From an uncultured Lachnospiraceae bacterium (GTDB lineage Bacteria > Bacillota > Clostridia > Lachnospirales > Lachnospiraceae): 35,981 nucleotides of DNA. Every line of letters begins with the position of its first letter. Position 1 is the first letter of the stretch. The notes under the pieces were generated by a model. That model was not told the DNA's origin and ran no database searches. It saw only the letters and a list, made by a program, of their open reading frames with translations. Positions 9,035-18,216 of this stretch are shown here, one piece after another. The translations under genes and the position numbers were made by a program. The stretch spans positions 1-35,981 of the forward strand of contig CANRGO010000017.1 of the NCBI GenBank assembly GCA_947630125.1. The letters are read 5' to 3'.

Positions 9035-9057
9035 TTGCAAATAGTAGGGAGGCTGTT

Positions 9058-9687
9058 ATGTCAAGAGTTGAAGAAGTATATATTCCTGCCCTAACTGATA
9101 AAAAAATTCCGATTTTAACGTTAGACAATAAATGGCATCAGCTTTTTACGCAAAGGAATTCCACGAAGGAAATCAAAGTTCTTGAAAACAGTATTAATGA
9201 GTTGTTAAAAAGGCAAGGCAAATTACAGACACAAGTGAAAGAAATCAAAAAGTTAAAAGCTAAGCTTATGGATGAGATTATGTCTAATATGGACACTGCT
9301 GAAACAAATCAGGAAGTTCATAAAAAGCAAGAAAACAACAAACGTTTAATCAGTGAATGCAACGATAAAATTGATGAGTTACGAGATGAACTTATGGAAA
9401 TACCAAAAAAAATCTCTGATATGAATCAGAAATTAATGATTGAAACGATGTCTGTCTGCTATGAAATAATTCAAAATGATTCAAAGGAAATCCAAGAAAT
9501 TAGTGAATGGATTTCTGAGATTCGTAAAGAGTTAAAAAAGAAGGTAATTAAGAAAAAGGAAATGGAATGGGTAAGCCAAGAACTTTATTCTTATATGCAT
9601 GACATCTTTGGCGCTGAGGTAATTAATATTTTTGACATGAAGTACATTGGTGAAAAAAAGAAATCCTTAGAAGACAAGAATACATAA
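9058..9687 (+). CDS. Coiled-coil protein of unknown function
   Basis: This 209-residue protein is rich in Lys and Glu and has no membrane helix or signal peptide. The N-terminal 35 residues (VYIPALTDKKIPILTLDNKWHQLF) look like a small conserved motif. Residues about 37-110 and 115-180 have heptad-like spacing expected of a long coiled coil. The C-terminus (WVSQELYSYMHDIFGAEVINIF) may be a short helical domain. The start at ATG 9058 is supported by GGGAGG at 9048-9053. It probably shares the rex transcript and is closed by the strong terminator at 9694. I do not recognise the family. Placement beside rex gives no firm function. Confidence 0.75.
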   Translation: MSRVEEVYIPALTDKKIPILTLDNKWHQLFTQRNSTKEIKVLENSINELLKRQGKLQTQVKEIKKLKAKLMDEIMSNMDTAETNQEVHKKQENNKRLISECNDKIDELRDELMEIPKKISDMNQKLMIETMSVCYEIIQNDSKEIQEISEWISEIRKELKKKVIKKKEMEWVSQELYSYMHDIFGAEVINIFDMKYIGEKKKSLEDKNT

Positions 9688-9693
9688 CTTTTT

Positions 9694-9725
9694 ATGCGTC
9701 AATTTATTTGACGCATTTTCTTTAT
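9694..9725 (+). terminator. Rho-independent terminator
   Basis: ATGCGTCAA at 9694-9702 pairs perfectly with TTGACGCAT at 9708-9716 around a TTTAT loop, and a T-rich run follows. It closes the rex/coiled-coil transcript. Confidence 0.88.
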
Positions 9726-9748
9726 GGTTATATTGAAGGGATAATAGT

Positions 9749-10903
9749 ATGTTTGAAAAATATCGAAGAGTTTTTGCTACAATAGATTTGGATAACTTGA
9801 ATCATAATTTAGAAGTTATGGAAGATAAAAATAGAGAAGGACAATATTTTGCTGTAATCAAAGCCGATGCTTATGGTCATGGTGCTAAAACCATTGCAAA
9901 ATATTTGGAAAATAAAAATAATGTGTATGGGTTTGCTACCGCTACCTTTGAAGAGGCTTTGGAACTTCGTATGGCAGGTATACAAAAAGAAATTTTAATT
10001 CTTGGGTATACGTTCTCTTATGCATATGAACAGATGATTCAAAATCACATAACGCCAACGGTATTTCGTCTAGATCAGGCGGAAGAACTTCAAAAAGTTG
10101 CGAAGCATTTAAATACGATCATGGATATTCATATAAAGGTGGATATTGGAATGAATCGCATTGGTATTTCACCAGATGAACAAGGTTTCTTATTTATAGA
10201 ACAGATTGCAAATTTTTCCAACTTAAAAATTGGTGGAATTTTCACGCATTTTCCAAAAGCAGATATGTTAGCTCATCAGGAAACCAAAGGCCAATTAACT
10301 AGGTTCCTATCCTTTGTTGATAAAGTAGAAACGCTTCTTCCTTATAAAGTTGAATGTGTACATGCTGCGAACAGTGCAGCAATTATTCAATCTTTGAATA
10401 CAAATTTAAAGATTGCTCGAGCTGGCATAGGGATGTACGGATTGTGGCCTTCGGAAGAAATGGGAAAATGTATGGATTTAAAACCTGTACTAAGTCTCAC
10501 ATCTGAAATTGTGTATTTAAAAGATGTAGCGTCAGATACAGAAATAAGTTATGGTGGAACTTTTATTACAAATAGACCTTCAAAAATTGCAACCATACCG
10601 GTTGGGTATGGAGACGGATATCCGCGTTCTCTTTCAAACAAAGGTTTTGTGTTGTTAAATGGCTATAAAGCACCTATAGCTGGTAGGATTTGTATGGATC
10701 AATTTATGATAGATGTAACGGATGTTCCAGATGTAAAAATAAGTGATCCGGTTATCTTAATTGGAACAGATGGTATCAATACCATTCGTATTGAAGATTT
10801 GGATTCCATTTCAGGCAGATTTCATTACGAGTTAGTCTGTAACTTGGGAAAGCGTATACCTCGAATTTATAAATTGGATCATGGTTATTTTATAGAGGAT
10901 TGA
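9749..10903 (+). CDS. alr: Alanine racemase
   Basis: A pyridoxal-phosphate enzyme that makes D-alanine for peptidoglycan. The 384-residue length is normal. The PLP lysine is K38 in AVIKADAYGHGA. The glycine-rich phosphate-binding region and the barrel are complete, and the second catalytic residue is probably Y287 in VGYGDGYPR. The C-terminal beta domain includes RICMDQFMIDVTD, typical of the family. The gene follows a terminator, so it must have its own promoter: TATATT at 9729-9734 is a possible -10, with TTGACG at 9708-9713 as a -35 at a short 15-base spacing inside the terminator arm. It may be monocistronic, because another promoter lies directly downstream. Confidence 0.95.
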   Translation: MFEKYRRVFATIDLDNLNHNLEVMEDKNREGQYFAVIKADAYGHGAKTIAKYLENKNNVYGFATATFEEALELRMAGIQKEILILGYTFSYAYEQMIQNHITPTVFRLDQAEELQKVAKHLNTIMDIHIKVDIGMNRIGISPDEQGFLFIEQIANFSNLKIGGIFTHFPKADMLAHQETKGQLTRFLSFVDKVETLLPYKVECVHAANSAAIIQSLNTNLKIARAGIGMYGLWPSEEMGKCMDLKPVLSLTSEIVYLKDVASDTEISYGGTFITNRPSKIATIPVGYGDGYPRSLSNKGFVLLNGYKAPIAGRICMDQFMIDVTDVPDVKISDPVILIGTDGINTIRIEDLDSISGRFHYELVCNLGKRIPRIYKLDHGYFIED

Positions 10904-10907
10904 ACTT

Positions 10908-10946
10908 GTCAATGAGTTGACTTTTCCATGGGGTCAATGATATATT
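10908..10946 (+). promoter_or_regulatory. Promoter with repeated GTCAA half-sites before the CNNM/CorC gene
   Basis: TTGACT at 10917-10922 and TATATT at 10941-10946 are 18 bases apart. GTCAATGA occurs at 10908-10915 and 10933-10940, and the inverted TTGAC at 10917-10921 lies between them over the -35 box. The upstream copy and the inverted copy can also fold into a small hairpin (GTCAA-TGAG-TTGAC) followed by TTTT, which might weakly terminate alr. The half-sites could be an operator, but no regulator is identified. Confidence 0.55.
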
Positions 10947-10984
10947 TTACAAGTAAGAAATTTTGAGAATAAGGAGTTACTTTT

Positions 10985-12310
10985 ATGGATGACAGTGAGG
11001 TCACAGCCACTATTTTATTTTTGCTATTGTTATTGCTCTTAGTAATATTTTATGGGTTTTCCCAAGGAATACGTCAATTAAATGCAAAGGACCTTGAGAA
11101 AGATTTTGAAAAGACTAGTAAGTTTAAAAAAAGTATAATCAATGGGTTGATGAATGAACAAACCAGACTTTTTGAATCAACACAATTTATTATAACAAAT
11201 ATAACACTGTTTATGGGTTGGCATTATATTCCATTGATTCAGTTGTCTTTACAAAATACTTTGGATAGCTATCCGCTTATTATTGCGCTAACTTATATAG
11301 CATCTTTTTTAGTACTATCCTGTGTTGTTTTAATTTTTGTATACTTTATATCAAAAAAATTAGCATTAAAATATCCAATAACTTGGGTGAAAATACTTGT
11401 TTATCCAGTTTATTTCATTAGTTTACTTGTATATCCTATTACATATTTATATCGGATGATTTCTTTGTTAATTTTAAAAATTTTTCGTGTTAAAACAGAA
11501 CATGATAATACGGATGTTACAGAAGAAGAAATCATTTCCATGGTGAATGAGGGACAGGAACAAGGTGTCTTGCAGGCTAGCGAAGCAGAAATGATACATA
11601 ATATTTTTGAATACAGTGATAAAGAAGCAGAAGATATTATGACGCCTAGAAAAAGTATCCATGCAATTGACGGCAGTGTAACAGTAACAGAAGCCATTGA
11701 AATTATGCTTGAAGGAAGAAATAGTAGATATCCGGTCTATTTAGAGAATCTAGATCATATCATTGGTGTATTAAATTTAAAAGATGCATTGCGTTTAAAT
11801 CGTTTTCATGAAATATCAGATAAGAAAGTTAAAGATGTTTCTCATTTGATAAGAAAAGCTGAATATATACCAGAAACCAGGAAAATCGATATATTACTGA
11901 AAACCATGCAGGCAAGTAAGACGCAGATTGTAATTGTTATCGATGAATATGGACAAACCACAGGGCTCATAACCATGGAAGATATTTTGGAAGAAATAGT
12001 TGGAAATATTATGGATGAATATGATGTGGAAGAATTAAAAATCAAGAAAAAAAGTGAATCAGAATTTCTTGTAGATGGTATGATGTATCTTGAAGAGATA
12101 GAGGAACGCTTTGGTATTGATTTTAAGGAAATTGAATTTGATACCTTAAATGGGTTTATCATATCAAAAATGGATAAAATCCCAAATGAAGACGATTTAT
12201 TTGAAATGGATTATGATGGGTATCATTTTAAGGTTTTGAAAATAGAAAATAAAATGATAAAAACATGTTTGTTAAGTAAGATGGAAATATCTGAGGACTC
12301 AGAAAATTAA
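10985..12310 (+). CDS. CNNM/HlyC-CorC family membrane protein with paired CBS domains
   Basis: This 441-residue protein has the order of the UPF0053/CNNM family. An N-terminal membrane region with about four helices (about 8-30, 70-95, 97-125 and 135-160) is followed by a Bateman pair of CBS domains at about 205-345; MTPR opens the first and IDEYGQTTGLITMEDILEEI lies in the second. A C-terminal CorC_HlyC domain (about 350-435) contains FDTLNGFI. Family members have been linked to magnesium or other divalent-cation efflux and ion homeostasis; the older haemolysin name is not a safe function. The start at ATG 10985 has AAGGAG at 10971-10976. A YebC-family gene follows closely. Confidence 0.88.
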   Translation: MDDSEVTATILFLLLLLLLVIFYGFSQGIRQLNAKDLEKDFEKTSKFKKSIINGLMNEQTRLFESTQFIITNITLFMGWHYIPLIQLSLQNTLDSYPLIIALTYIASFLVLSCVVLIFVYFISKKLALKYPITWVKILVYPVYFISLLVYPITYLYRMISLLILKIFRVKTEHDNTDVTEEEIISMVNEGQEQGVLQASEAEMIHNIFEYSDKEAEDIMTPRKSIHAIDGSVTVTEAIEIMLEGRNSRYPVYLENLDHIIGVLNLKDALRLNRFHEISDKKVKDVSHLIRKAEYIPETRKIDILLKTMQASKTQIVIVIDEYGQTTGLITMEDILEEIVGNIMDEYDVEELKIKKKSESEFLVDGMMYLEEIEERFGIDFKEIEFDTLNGFIISKMDKIPNEDDLFEMDYDGYHFKVLKIENKMIKTCLLSKMEISEDSEN

Positions 12311-12340
12311 AGAACAGTATGGAAAGGTATGGTTAGTAAA

Positions 12341-13069
12341 ATGTCAGGACATTCAAAATTTGCAAATATCAAACATAGAAAAGAAAAAAACGATGCCGCA
12401 AAAGGAAAGATTTTTACAGTTTTAGGAAGAGAAATTGCAGTTGCAGTTAAAGAAGGCGGAGCAGATCCTGCCAATAACTTTAAACTATCCCAAGTAATAG
12501 CAAAAGCAAAGGCAAATAATATGCCAAATGATACCATTGATCGTGGTATTAAAAAGGCTGCTGGTGACATGGGTGGTGTTAGTTACGAATATGTTACCTA
12601 TGAAGGTTATGGCCCTAATGGAATTGCTATTATTGTAGATGCTTTAACAGATAATAAAAATAGAACAGCAGCAAATGTTAGAAGCGCTTTTACTAAAGGG
12701 AATGGTAGTATTGGTATTCCGGGCTGTGTTTCCTTTATGTTTGATAAAAAAGGACAGTTTATTATTGATAAAGAAGAATGTGATATAGATAGTGACACAC
12801 TTATGATGTTAGCTCTTGATAATGGAGCTGAGGATTTTTTAGAAGAAGAAGATAGTTATGAAGTGGTTTGTGATCCTGATAATTTTGAAGAAGTGAGTAA
12901 AGCACTGACCTCTGCAGGTATTATAATGACAAGTTCTGAAATCACCATGATTCCACAAACTTACGTGGATTTAAATGATGAACTTGCTATGAAAGGATTG
13001 CAAAAAACATTGGATTTATTGGATGAAGATGATGATGTTCAGTACGTATATCACAATTGGAATGAGTAG
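12341..13069 (+). CDS. yebC: YebC/PmpR (TACO1-like) family protein
   Basis: The protein starts with SGHSKFANIKHRKEKND, the hallmark of this family, and continues through the conserved GREI, GGADP and NMPNDTIDR(G)I segments to an acidic C-terminal domain. Members are annotated as DNA-binding regulators, and more recent work ties YebC homologues to relieving ribosome stalling at proline-rich stretches. I place the start at ATG 12341 because family members begin at M(A/S)GHSK. ATG 12329 would add four residues, has an acceptable ribosome site (GGAAAGG at 12321-12327) and cannot be excluded. The product is about 242 residues. Confidence 0.92.
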   Translation: MSGHSKFANIKHRKEKNDAAKGKIFTVLGREIAVAVKEGGADPANNFKLSQVIAKAKANNMPNDTIDRGIKKAAGDMGGVSYEYVTYEGYGPNGIAIIVDALTDNKNRTAANVRSAFTKGNGSIGIPGCVSFMFDKKGQFIIDKEECDIDSDTLMMLALDNGAEDFLEEEDSYEVVCDPDNFEEVSKALTSAGIIMTSSEITMIPQTYVDLNDELAMKGLQKTLDLLDEDDDVQYVYHNWNE

Positions 13070-13078
13070 GGGATAACA

Positions 13079-14353
13079 ATGAGCGAATATGGAAAAGAAA
13101 CACTTTGCATACAAGGCGGATGGCAACCTAAAAACGGAGAACCAAGAGTTTTGCCAATTTTTCAAAGTACAACTTTTAAATATGAATCTTCTGAGCAAAT
13201 GGCAAAACTATTTGATTTAGAAGATACTGGATATTTTTACAGTAGACTTCAAAATCCAACAAGTGATGCTGTTGCAGATAAAATTTGTAAATTAGAAGGT
13301 GGCATTGCAGCCATGTTAACTTCTAGCGGACAGGCTGCTAATTATTATGCAATTTTTAATATCTGTGAAGCAGGAGATCATCTTGTTGTTTCTTCAACCA
13401 TATATGGAGGCTCTCATAACTTAATTACTGTTACTATGAAAAAGATGGGTATTCAATGCACCGTTGTGGATCCAAATGCAAGTGAAGAAGAGCTTCATAA
13501 AGCCTTTCGAAACAATACAAAATTAGTGTTTGCTGAAACAATAGCAAATCCGGCACTGGTTGTATTAGACATTGAAAAATTTTCAAAAGTAGCACACGAA
13601 CATCAGGTCCCATTAATTATTGACAATACATTTGCAACGCCAATAAATTGCAATCCATTTCGATTTGGAGCCGATATTGTTACCCATTCAACAACAAAGT
13701 ATATGGATGGACATGGAATCTCCATAGGTGGCGCGATCGTAGATTCTGGTAATTTTGACTGGTCTCTTTACCCAGATAAGTACCCAGGCTTATGCCAAAA
13801 GGATGAATCCTATCATGGGATTATATATACAGAGAAATTTGGAAAAGCAGCATATATAACGAAGGCAACGGTTCAGCTAATGAGAGATTTAGGCTCCTGT
13901 ATTTCTCCACAGAATGCATTTCTTTTAAATGTTGGATTAGAAACTCTACATTTAAGGATGCAAAGACATTGTGAAAATGCGCAGAGAGTTGCAGAATACT
14001 TAGAAAATCATCCAAGTGTGGCATGGGTAAATCATCCTGGCTTAAAAAGCAGTCCCTATTATGAATTATCAAAAAAATATTTACCAAATGGTAGCTGTGG
14101 TGTAGTTTCCTTTGGTTTAAAGAGTGGTAGAGAAGGTGCTGCAAAGGTTATGGACAGATTTTCATTAATCAGTATTGTTACACATGTTGCAGATGCAAGA
14201 ACCAGCGTTTTACATCCAGCAAGTCATACTCATAGACAAATGTCTGATGAACAATTAAAAGAAGCTGGCGTTGCCGCTGATTTAATACGCTTGTCTGTTG
14301 GAATTGAAGGAATCGAAGATATTTTACAAGACTTGGAGAATGCATTAAAATAG
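13079..14353 (+). CDS. metY: O-acetylhomoserine sulfhydrylase-like PLP enzyme (Cys/Met metabolism)
   Basis: Member of the Cys/Met metabolism PLP-dependent family. At 424 residues it has the length of MetY-type O-acetylhomoserine aminocarboxypropyltransferase, which makes homocysteine from O-acetylhomoserine and sulfide. The PLP-binding lysine is K207 in HSTTKYMDGHG, with D182 in IDNTFATP stacking on the cofactor ring. YSRLQNPT at about 54-61 is also typical. Cystathionine gamma-synthase and methionine gamma-lyase are related alternatives, but those are usually about 380-400 residues and lack the long insert seen near 215-250. The start at ATG 13079 follows GGGGA, nine bases after the YebC-family gene. 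Confidence 0.87.
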   Translation: MSEYGKETLCIQGGWQPKNGEPRVLPIFQSTTFKYESSEQMAKLFDLEDTGYFYSRLQNPTSDAVADKICKLEGGIAAMLTSSGQAANYYAIFNICEAGDHLVVSSTIYGGSHNLITVTMKKMGIQCTVVDPNASEEELHKAFRNNTKLVFAETIANPALVVLDIEKFSKVAHEHQVPLIIDNTFATPINCNPFRFGADIVTHSTTKYMDGHGISIGGAIVDSGNFDWSLYPDKYPGLCQKDESYHGIIYTEKFGKAAYITKATVQLMRDLGSCISPQNAFLLNVGLETLHLRMQRHCENAQRVAEYLENHPSVAWVNHPGLKSSPYYELSKKYLPNGSCGVVSFGLKSGREGAAKVMDRFSLISIVTHVADARTSVLHPASHTHRQMSDEQLKEAGVAADLIRLSVGIEGIEDILQDLENALK

Positions 14354-14373
14354 TAAAGGATTCGGAAAATACC

Positions 14374-15606
14374 ATGAAATCACAAAAAAGAAATCTTGAT
14401 TTTTTAATCGGACTGTCGATTATCATGGCAGGACTGCTGTTTCAGCTGTTTCTTATGGAAAAGAACGGCTTTTTAATGGAGCAAGAATGGCTGATACATT
14501 ATAGTTTTGTAGAAAATGGGAATGACAAACTTTTGCATTTGCAAAATATTCTCGGTAATAAATGGATGCTTATGTTTTCGTATTTATTACATGGGATTTT
14601 TTTGCTGTTTGGGAATATACCTGTTTTTAGTGTTTTTTTAATTTTGACTACTCAATGTTTATTTTTATTTTCTTGTTACTTTTTGCTGAGATCTAAAGTT
14701 GGAAATTTTGCGGGTATTATTTTTTGTCTTTATTATCTTCTTTATTTGACTGGTATTTTTAATACAACAGCCAGCGGTCCTTCTATGATCGGATTATTAG
14801 TGCAAGTACTGTTGCTCATGATAAGTATATTTTGTTTTCAAAAACTTCCCTTTATAATAAAATTTCTGGCTCTTAGTATCATAAGTGCTTTTTGCATTTG
14901 GGTGGATTTCACTGGTCTTGCCTTTTTCTTTGCATTCTCACTTTACATTTTAATGAATCAAGTTGATAAAAGTATTGGGAAACGTGTGTTGGAATTTTTT
15001 TCGCTTCTTTTTGTTACACCTGTCATGTATATAATTTTCGTTCTAGTGGAAGCATATTTATTACATGCAGAGTGGCGAACTATACTTCAAAATTATTTGC
15101 TTCGTCTTCAAAATCAAATTAATTTTTCCATCATAAATATTTCAAACCCAATTTTTTTTGTCAGTCTAATATGTATAATTCTATCACTCGTAATTTTGGT
15201 TAGTAGTTATGTTACAACCATTAAAAAATATAATTTCTTAATTATAGCAATTGATTTTTCTCTTGTTTTAATTCTAGTTCTTAACAATCAAGCTTTATAT
15301 CATTTTATTTTATGGATTGAAATTGGAGTATTACTAGGGATATTTGGAGAAACTATTTTTCAGAGTCTTCAATTGCACGTTTCTAGAAAGGAAATGGAAA
15401 AAACTATGGTGGAAGAAGATAAATCAGCGCCTATACAACAAGCACATTTTGCAAATGAAGATAAAATCAACTATATTTTAAACCCATTGCCTGTTCCAAA
15501 ACGCCATGAGAAAAAGGAAATTACTTATGGTTTTGAACCTACTGAGTCGGCATTGCATTATGATTATGAAATAACAGAAGAACAAATGAATTACGATATC
15601 AATTAA
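14374..15606 (+). CDS. Polytopic membrane protein of unknown function
   Basis: This 410-residue protein is strongly hydrophobic up to about residue 330, with roughly nine or ten predicted membrane segments. A soluble, charged C-terminal tail of about 75 residues follows. I see no catalytic motif. The arrangement loosely recalls GT-C glycosyltransferase scaffolds, but the diagnostic acidic loop residues are not evident, so I do not assign that function. The start at ATG 14374 has only a weak ribosome site (AAAGGA lies 13 bases away). The gene lies between metY and the FtsK/SpoIIIE gene, 37 bases before the latter, and may be co-expressed with it. A division- or envelope-related role is only a guess. 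Confidence 0.75.
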   Translation: MKSQKRNLDFLIGLSIIMAGLLFQLFLMEKNGFLMEQEWLIHYSFVENGNDKLLHLQNILGNKWMLMFSYLLHGIFLLFGNIPVFSVFLILTTQCLFLFSCYFLLRSKVGNFAGIIFCLYYLLYLTGIFNTTASGPSMIGLLVQVLLLMISIFCFQKLPFIIKFLALSIISAFCIWVDFTGLAFFFAFSLYILMNQVDKSIGKRVLEFFSLLFVTPVMYIIFVLVEAYLLHAEWRTILQNYLLRLQNQINFSIINISNPIFFVSLICIILSLVILVSSYVTTIKKYNFLIIAIDFSLVLILVLNNQALYHFILWIEIGVLLGIFGETIFQSLQLHVSRKEMEKTMVEEDKSAPIQQAHFANEDKINYILNPLPVPKRHEKKEITYGFEPTESALHYDYEITEEQMNYDIN

Positions 15607-15643
15607 GTTACGATGATTGATTCGAATGATAATGGAGGTATTT

Positions 15644-18181
15644 ATGGCAGCTCAGTCTGGCAATAAAAAGAAAACAACACCAAAAAAAACAACAACAAAT
15701 AAAAAGCCTGTTCATACTTCCAAAAATAACTACGCTAAAAGTAAACATACGTCACAAACAAATCCGGAACTTAACCATGAAATCACCTTGATATTAATTT
15801 TTGCCATTTCGGTAGTTTTGTTTTTAAGTAATTTTGGATTAATTGGAACCATTGGAACGTTTATCTCAGATTTTATGTTTGGATTGTTTGGTATTTTAGC
15901 ATATATTATTCCAATTTTTTTATTTATAGCAGTTGCTTTTTCTTTTTCAAATCAAGGTAATCAAATTGCAACAATTAAATTATTTGCTACATTAGGTATT
16001 TTTATAATGCTTGGAATATTAAGCGAATTAATTAGTGGAATTAGTTTAGCATTAGGTGAGGACCATAACGTTATACTTGAAATTTACACATTTAGCAGAC
16101 AAGGTAAATGTGGTGGTGGTATTTTATTTGGTGGTCTTGCCTTTTTACTATATAAACTTGTTGGAATTGTGGGTACGTATTTAATTCTGATTGTAAGTAC
16201 CGTAATATGTATTGTTTTAATAACAGAAAAATCTCTCTTAAAAGGTGTGAGAGAAGGTAGTGTTAAAGTATATGAAACTGCTAAGGAAGAAGCAATTACA
16301 AGGAAAGAGCGTAAAGAAGAAATTGCAGCCATGCGTGAACAGGAACGTATTTTGCGTATGGATAAAAAGGTGACTGGAGTCATGCTAAATACATCCTTAG
16401 AGTCAAAAGATACCCCAGAAGAAAAAATGGTTGGAGATATGCATGAAATTAGATTAAATACAGAGGCGGAATGGAATACAGAAACCGTGCATTTATCTTC
16501 CAATCAAAAAGAAACGATAGAGGAGATAATACATCCAGAAATTACAAGTGATCATCTTATTTCCATACCTGAACCTATTTTTGAAGGTAATAGAACAAAG
16601 AAACAGGATCATGTAAAGGCAGAGCCTTTGAAAGTGGACAATGAACAAAAGAAAGAAACGACGAAGGAACTTGTTAGTCCAGCGACAGGATTTCTGTCCA
16701 ATCAAAGATATCAATTTCCTTCCTTGTCTTTATTAAAAACCGGAGAAAAGAATACAAAAACTGACCCTACGAAAGAATTAAAAGCAACAGCTCTTAGGTT
16801 GCAGCAGACCTTGAATACTTTTGGGGTAAAGGTTACCATAACGGATATAAGTCAAGGTCCTTCTGTTACCAGGTATGAACTTCAGCCAGAGCAAGGAGTT
16901 AAAGTTTCAAAGATTGTTAACTTACAAGATGATATTAAATTAAATCTTGCAGCAACAGATATTCGAATTGAAGCACCTATTCCTGGAAAAGCTGCCATCG
17001 GAATCGAAGTACCTAATAAAGAAAATAGTAGTGTTTATTTAAGAGACTTATTGGAATCTAAAGAATTTAAAGATTTCCCATCGAATATTGCTTTTGCAGT
17101 AGGTAAAGATATTGGTGGTCAAACCATTGTTGCAGATATTGGTAAGATGCCTCATATGCTCATTGCCGGAGCTACAGGAAGCGGTAAAAGTGTTTGTATA
17201 AATACACTGATTATGAGTATTTTGTATAAAGCACATCCGGATGATGTGAAACTGATTATGATTGATCCAAAGGTGGTGGAATTAAGTGTCTATAATGGCA
17301 TTCCACATTTATTAATTCCAGTTGTTACAGATCCAAAGAAAGCGGCCGGAGCACTACATTGGGGCGTTGCAGAAATGACAGAACGTTACAAACAATTTGC
17401 AGACTATAATGTTCGAGATTTAAAAGGATTTAATAAAATGGTAGAATCACTTCCAAAAAGTGACGATCCCCTTTCTCCTAAAAAAATGCCTCAAATTGTT
17501 ATTATCGTAGACGAATTAGCAGATTTGATGATGGTAGCACCTGGTGAAGTTGAAGAAAGTATCTGTCGACTGGCTCAGCTTGCAAGAGCCGCTGGAATTC
17601 ATCTTATTATTGCAACACAGAGACCATCTGTGGATGTAATCACAGGTCTTATTAAAGCAAATATGCCTAGCCGAGTTGCTTTTTCTGTTTCTAGTGGAGT
17701 GGATAGTCGAACCATACTTGATATGAATGGAGCAGAGAAATTGCTTGGAAAAGGAGATATGCTATTTTATCCTCAGGGCTATTCAAAACCAGCCAGAGTA
17801 CAAGGTGCATTTGTCTCTGATAAAGAAATCGTGGATGTGGTAGACTTTTTGAAAAATCAAGGAATTGGTAATGTTTATAGCCAAGAAGTACAGGAAAAAA
17901 TATCCCATATTGGAACAGGACAATTAACCGGTCAGCAGGGAACAGATGGATTTGCAGAAAGAGATTCTTATTTTATAGAAGCAGGACGTTTTTTTATAGA
18001 ACGTGAAAAAGCATCCATTGGTATGCTACAAAGGGTTTTGAAAATTGGTTTTAACAGAGCCGCAAGAATTATGGATCAGCTGGAAGAAGCAGGCGTTGTT
18101 GGGGCAGAGGAAGGTACAAAACCAAGAAAAGTTCTTATGAGTATGGAAGAATTCATGAATCTATGCGAAGAAGAAATATAA
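15644..18181 (+). CDS. ftsK: DNA translocase FtsK/SpoIIIE
   Basis: A septal DNA pump that clears chromosomal DNA during division, and in spore formers moves DNA into the forespore. Start ATG 15644 has GGAGG at 15634-15638; the longer frame from 15617 lacks such a site. The 845-residue protein has a short basic Lys/Thr-rich N-terminus, about four membrane helices at 40-190, and a variable charged linker to about 370. The motor follows: Walker A GATGSGKS at 509-516 and Walker B VIIVDELADL with D623 and E624. A C-terminal gamma winged-helix domain (IGMLQRVLKIGFNRAARIMD) reads oriented DNA sequences. All motor motifs look intact. Confidence 0.96.
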   Translation: MAAQSGNKKKTTPKKTTTNKKPVHTSKNNYAKSKHTSQTNPELNHEITLILIFAISVVLFLSNFGLIGTIGTFISDFMFGLFGILAYIIPIFLFIAVAFSFSNQGNQIATIKLFATLGIFIMLGILSELISGISLALGEDHNVILEIYTFSRQGKCGGGILFGGLAFLLYKLVGIVGTYLILIVSTVICIVLITEKSLLKGVREGSVKVYETAKEEAITRKERKEEIAAMREQERILRMDKKVTGVMLNTSLESKDTPEEKMVGDMHEIRLNTEAEWNTETVHLSSNQKETIEEIIHPEITSDHLISIPEPIFEGNRTKKQDHVKAEPLKVDNEQKKETTKELVSPATGFLSNQRYQFPSLSLLKTGEKNTKTDPTKELKATALRLQQTLNTFGVKVTITDISQGPSVTRYELQPEQGVKVSKIVNLQDDIKLNLAATDIRIEAPIPGKAAIGIEVPNKENSSVYLRDLLESKEFKDFPSNIAFAVGKDIGGQTIVADIGKMPHMLIAGATGSGKSVCINTLIMSILYKAHPDDVKLIMIDPKVVELSVYNGIPHLLIPVVTDPKKAAGALHWGVAEMTERYKQFADYNVRDLKGFNKMVESLPKSDDPLSPKKMPQIVIIVDELADLMMVAPGEVEESICRLAQLARAAGIHLIIATQRPSVDVITGLIKANMPSRVAFSVSSGVDSRTILDMNGAEKLLGKGDMLFYPQGYSKPARVQGAFVSDKEIVDVVDFLKNQGIGNVYSQEVQEKISHIGTGQLTGQQGTDGFAERDSYFIEAGRFFIEREKASIGMLQRVLKIGFNRAARIMDQLEEAGVVGAEEGTKPRKVLMSMEEFMNLCEEEI

Positions 18182-18216
18182 TCAGTTAGAAAAAAGAGAT
18201 GTAGGAGAACCAAACT

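Noticed and set aside
18182-18216. Possible tetrahydrofolate riboswitch before fhs
   Set aside because: The gap is only 35 bases and holds just the ribosome site; it cannot contain the aptamer.
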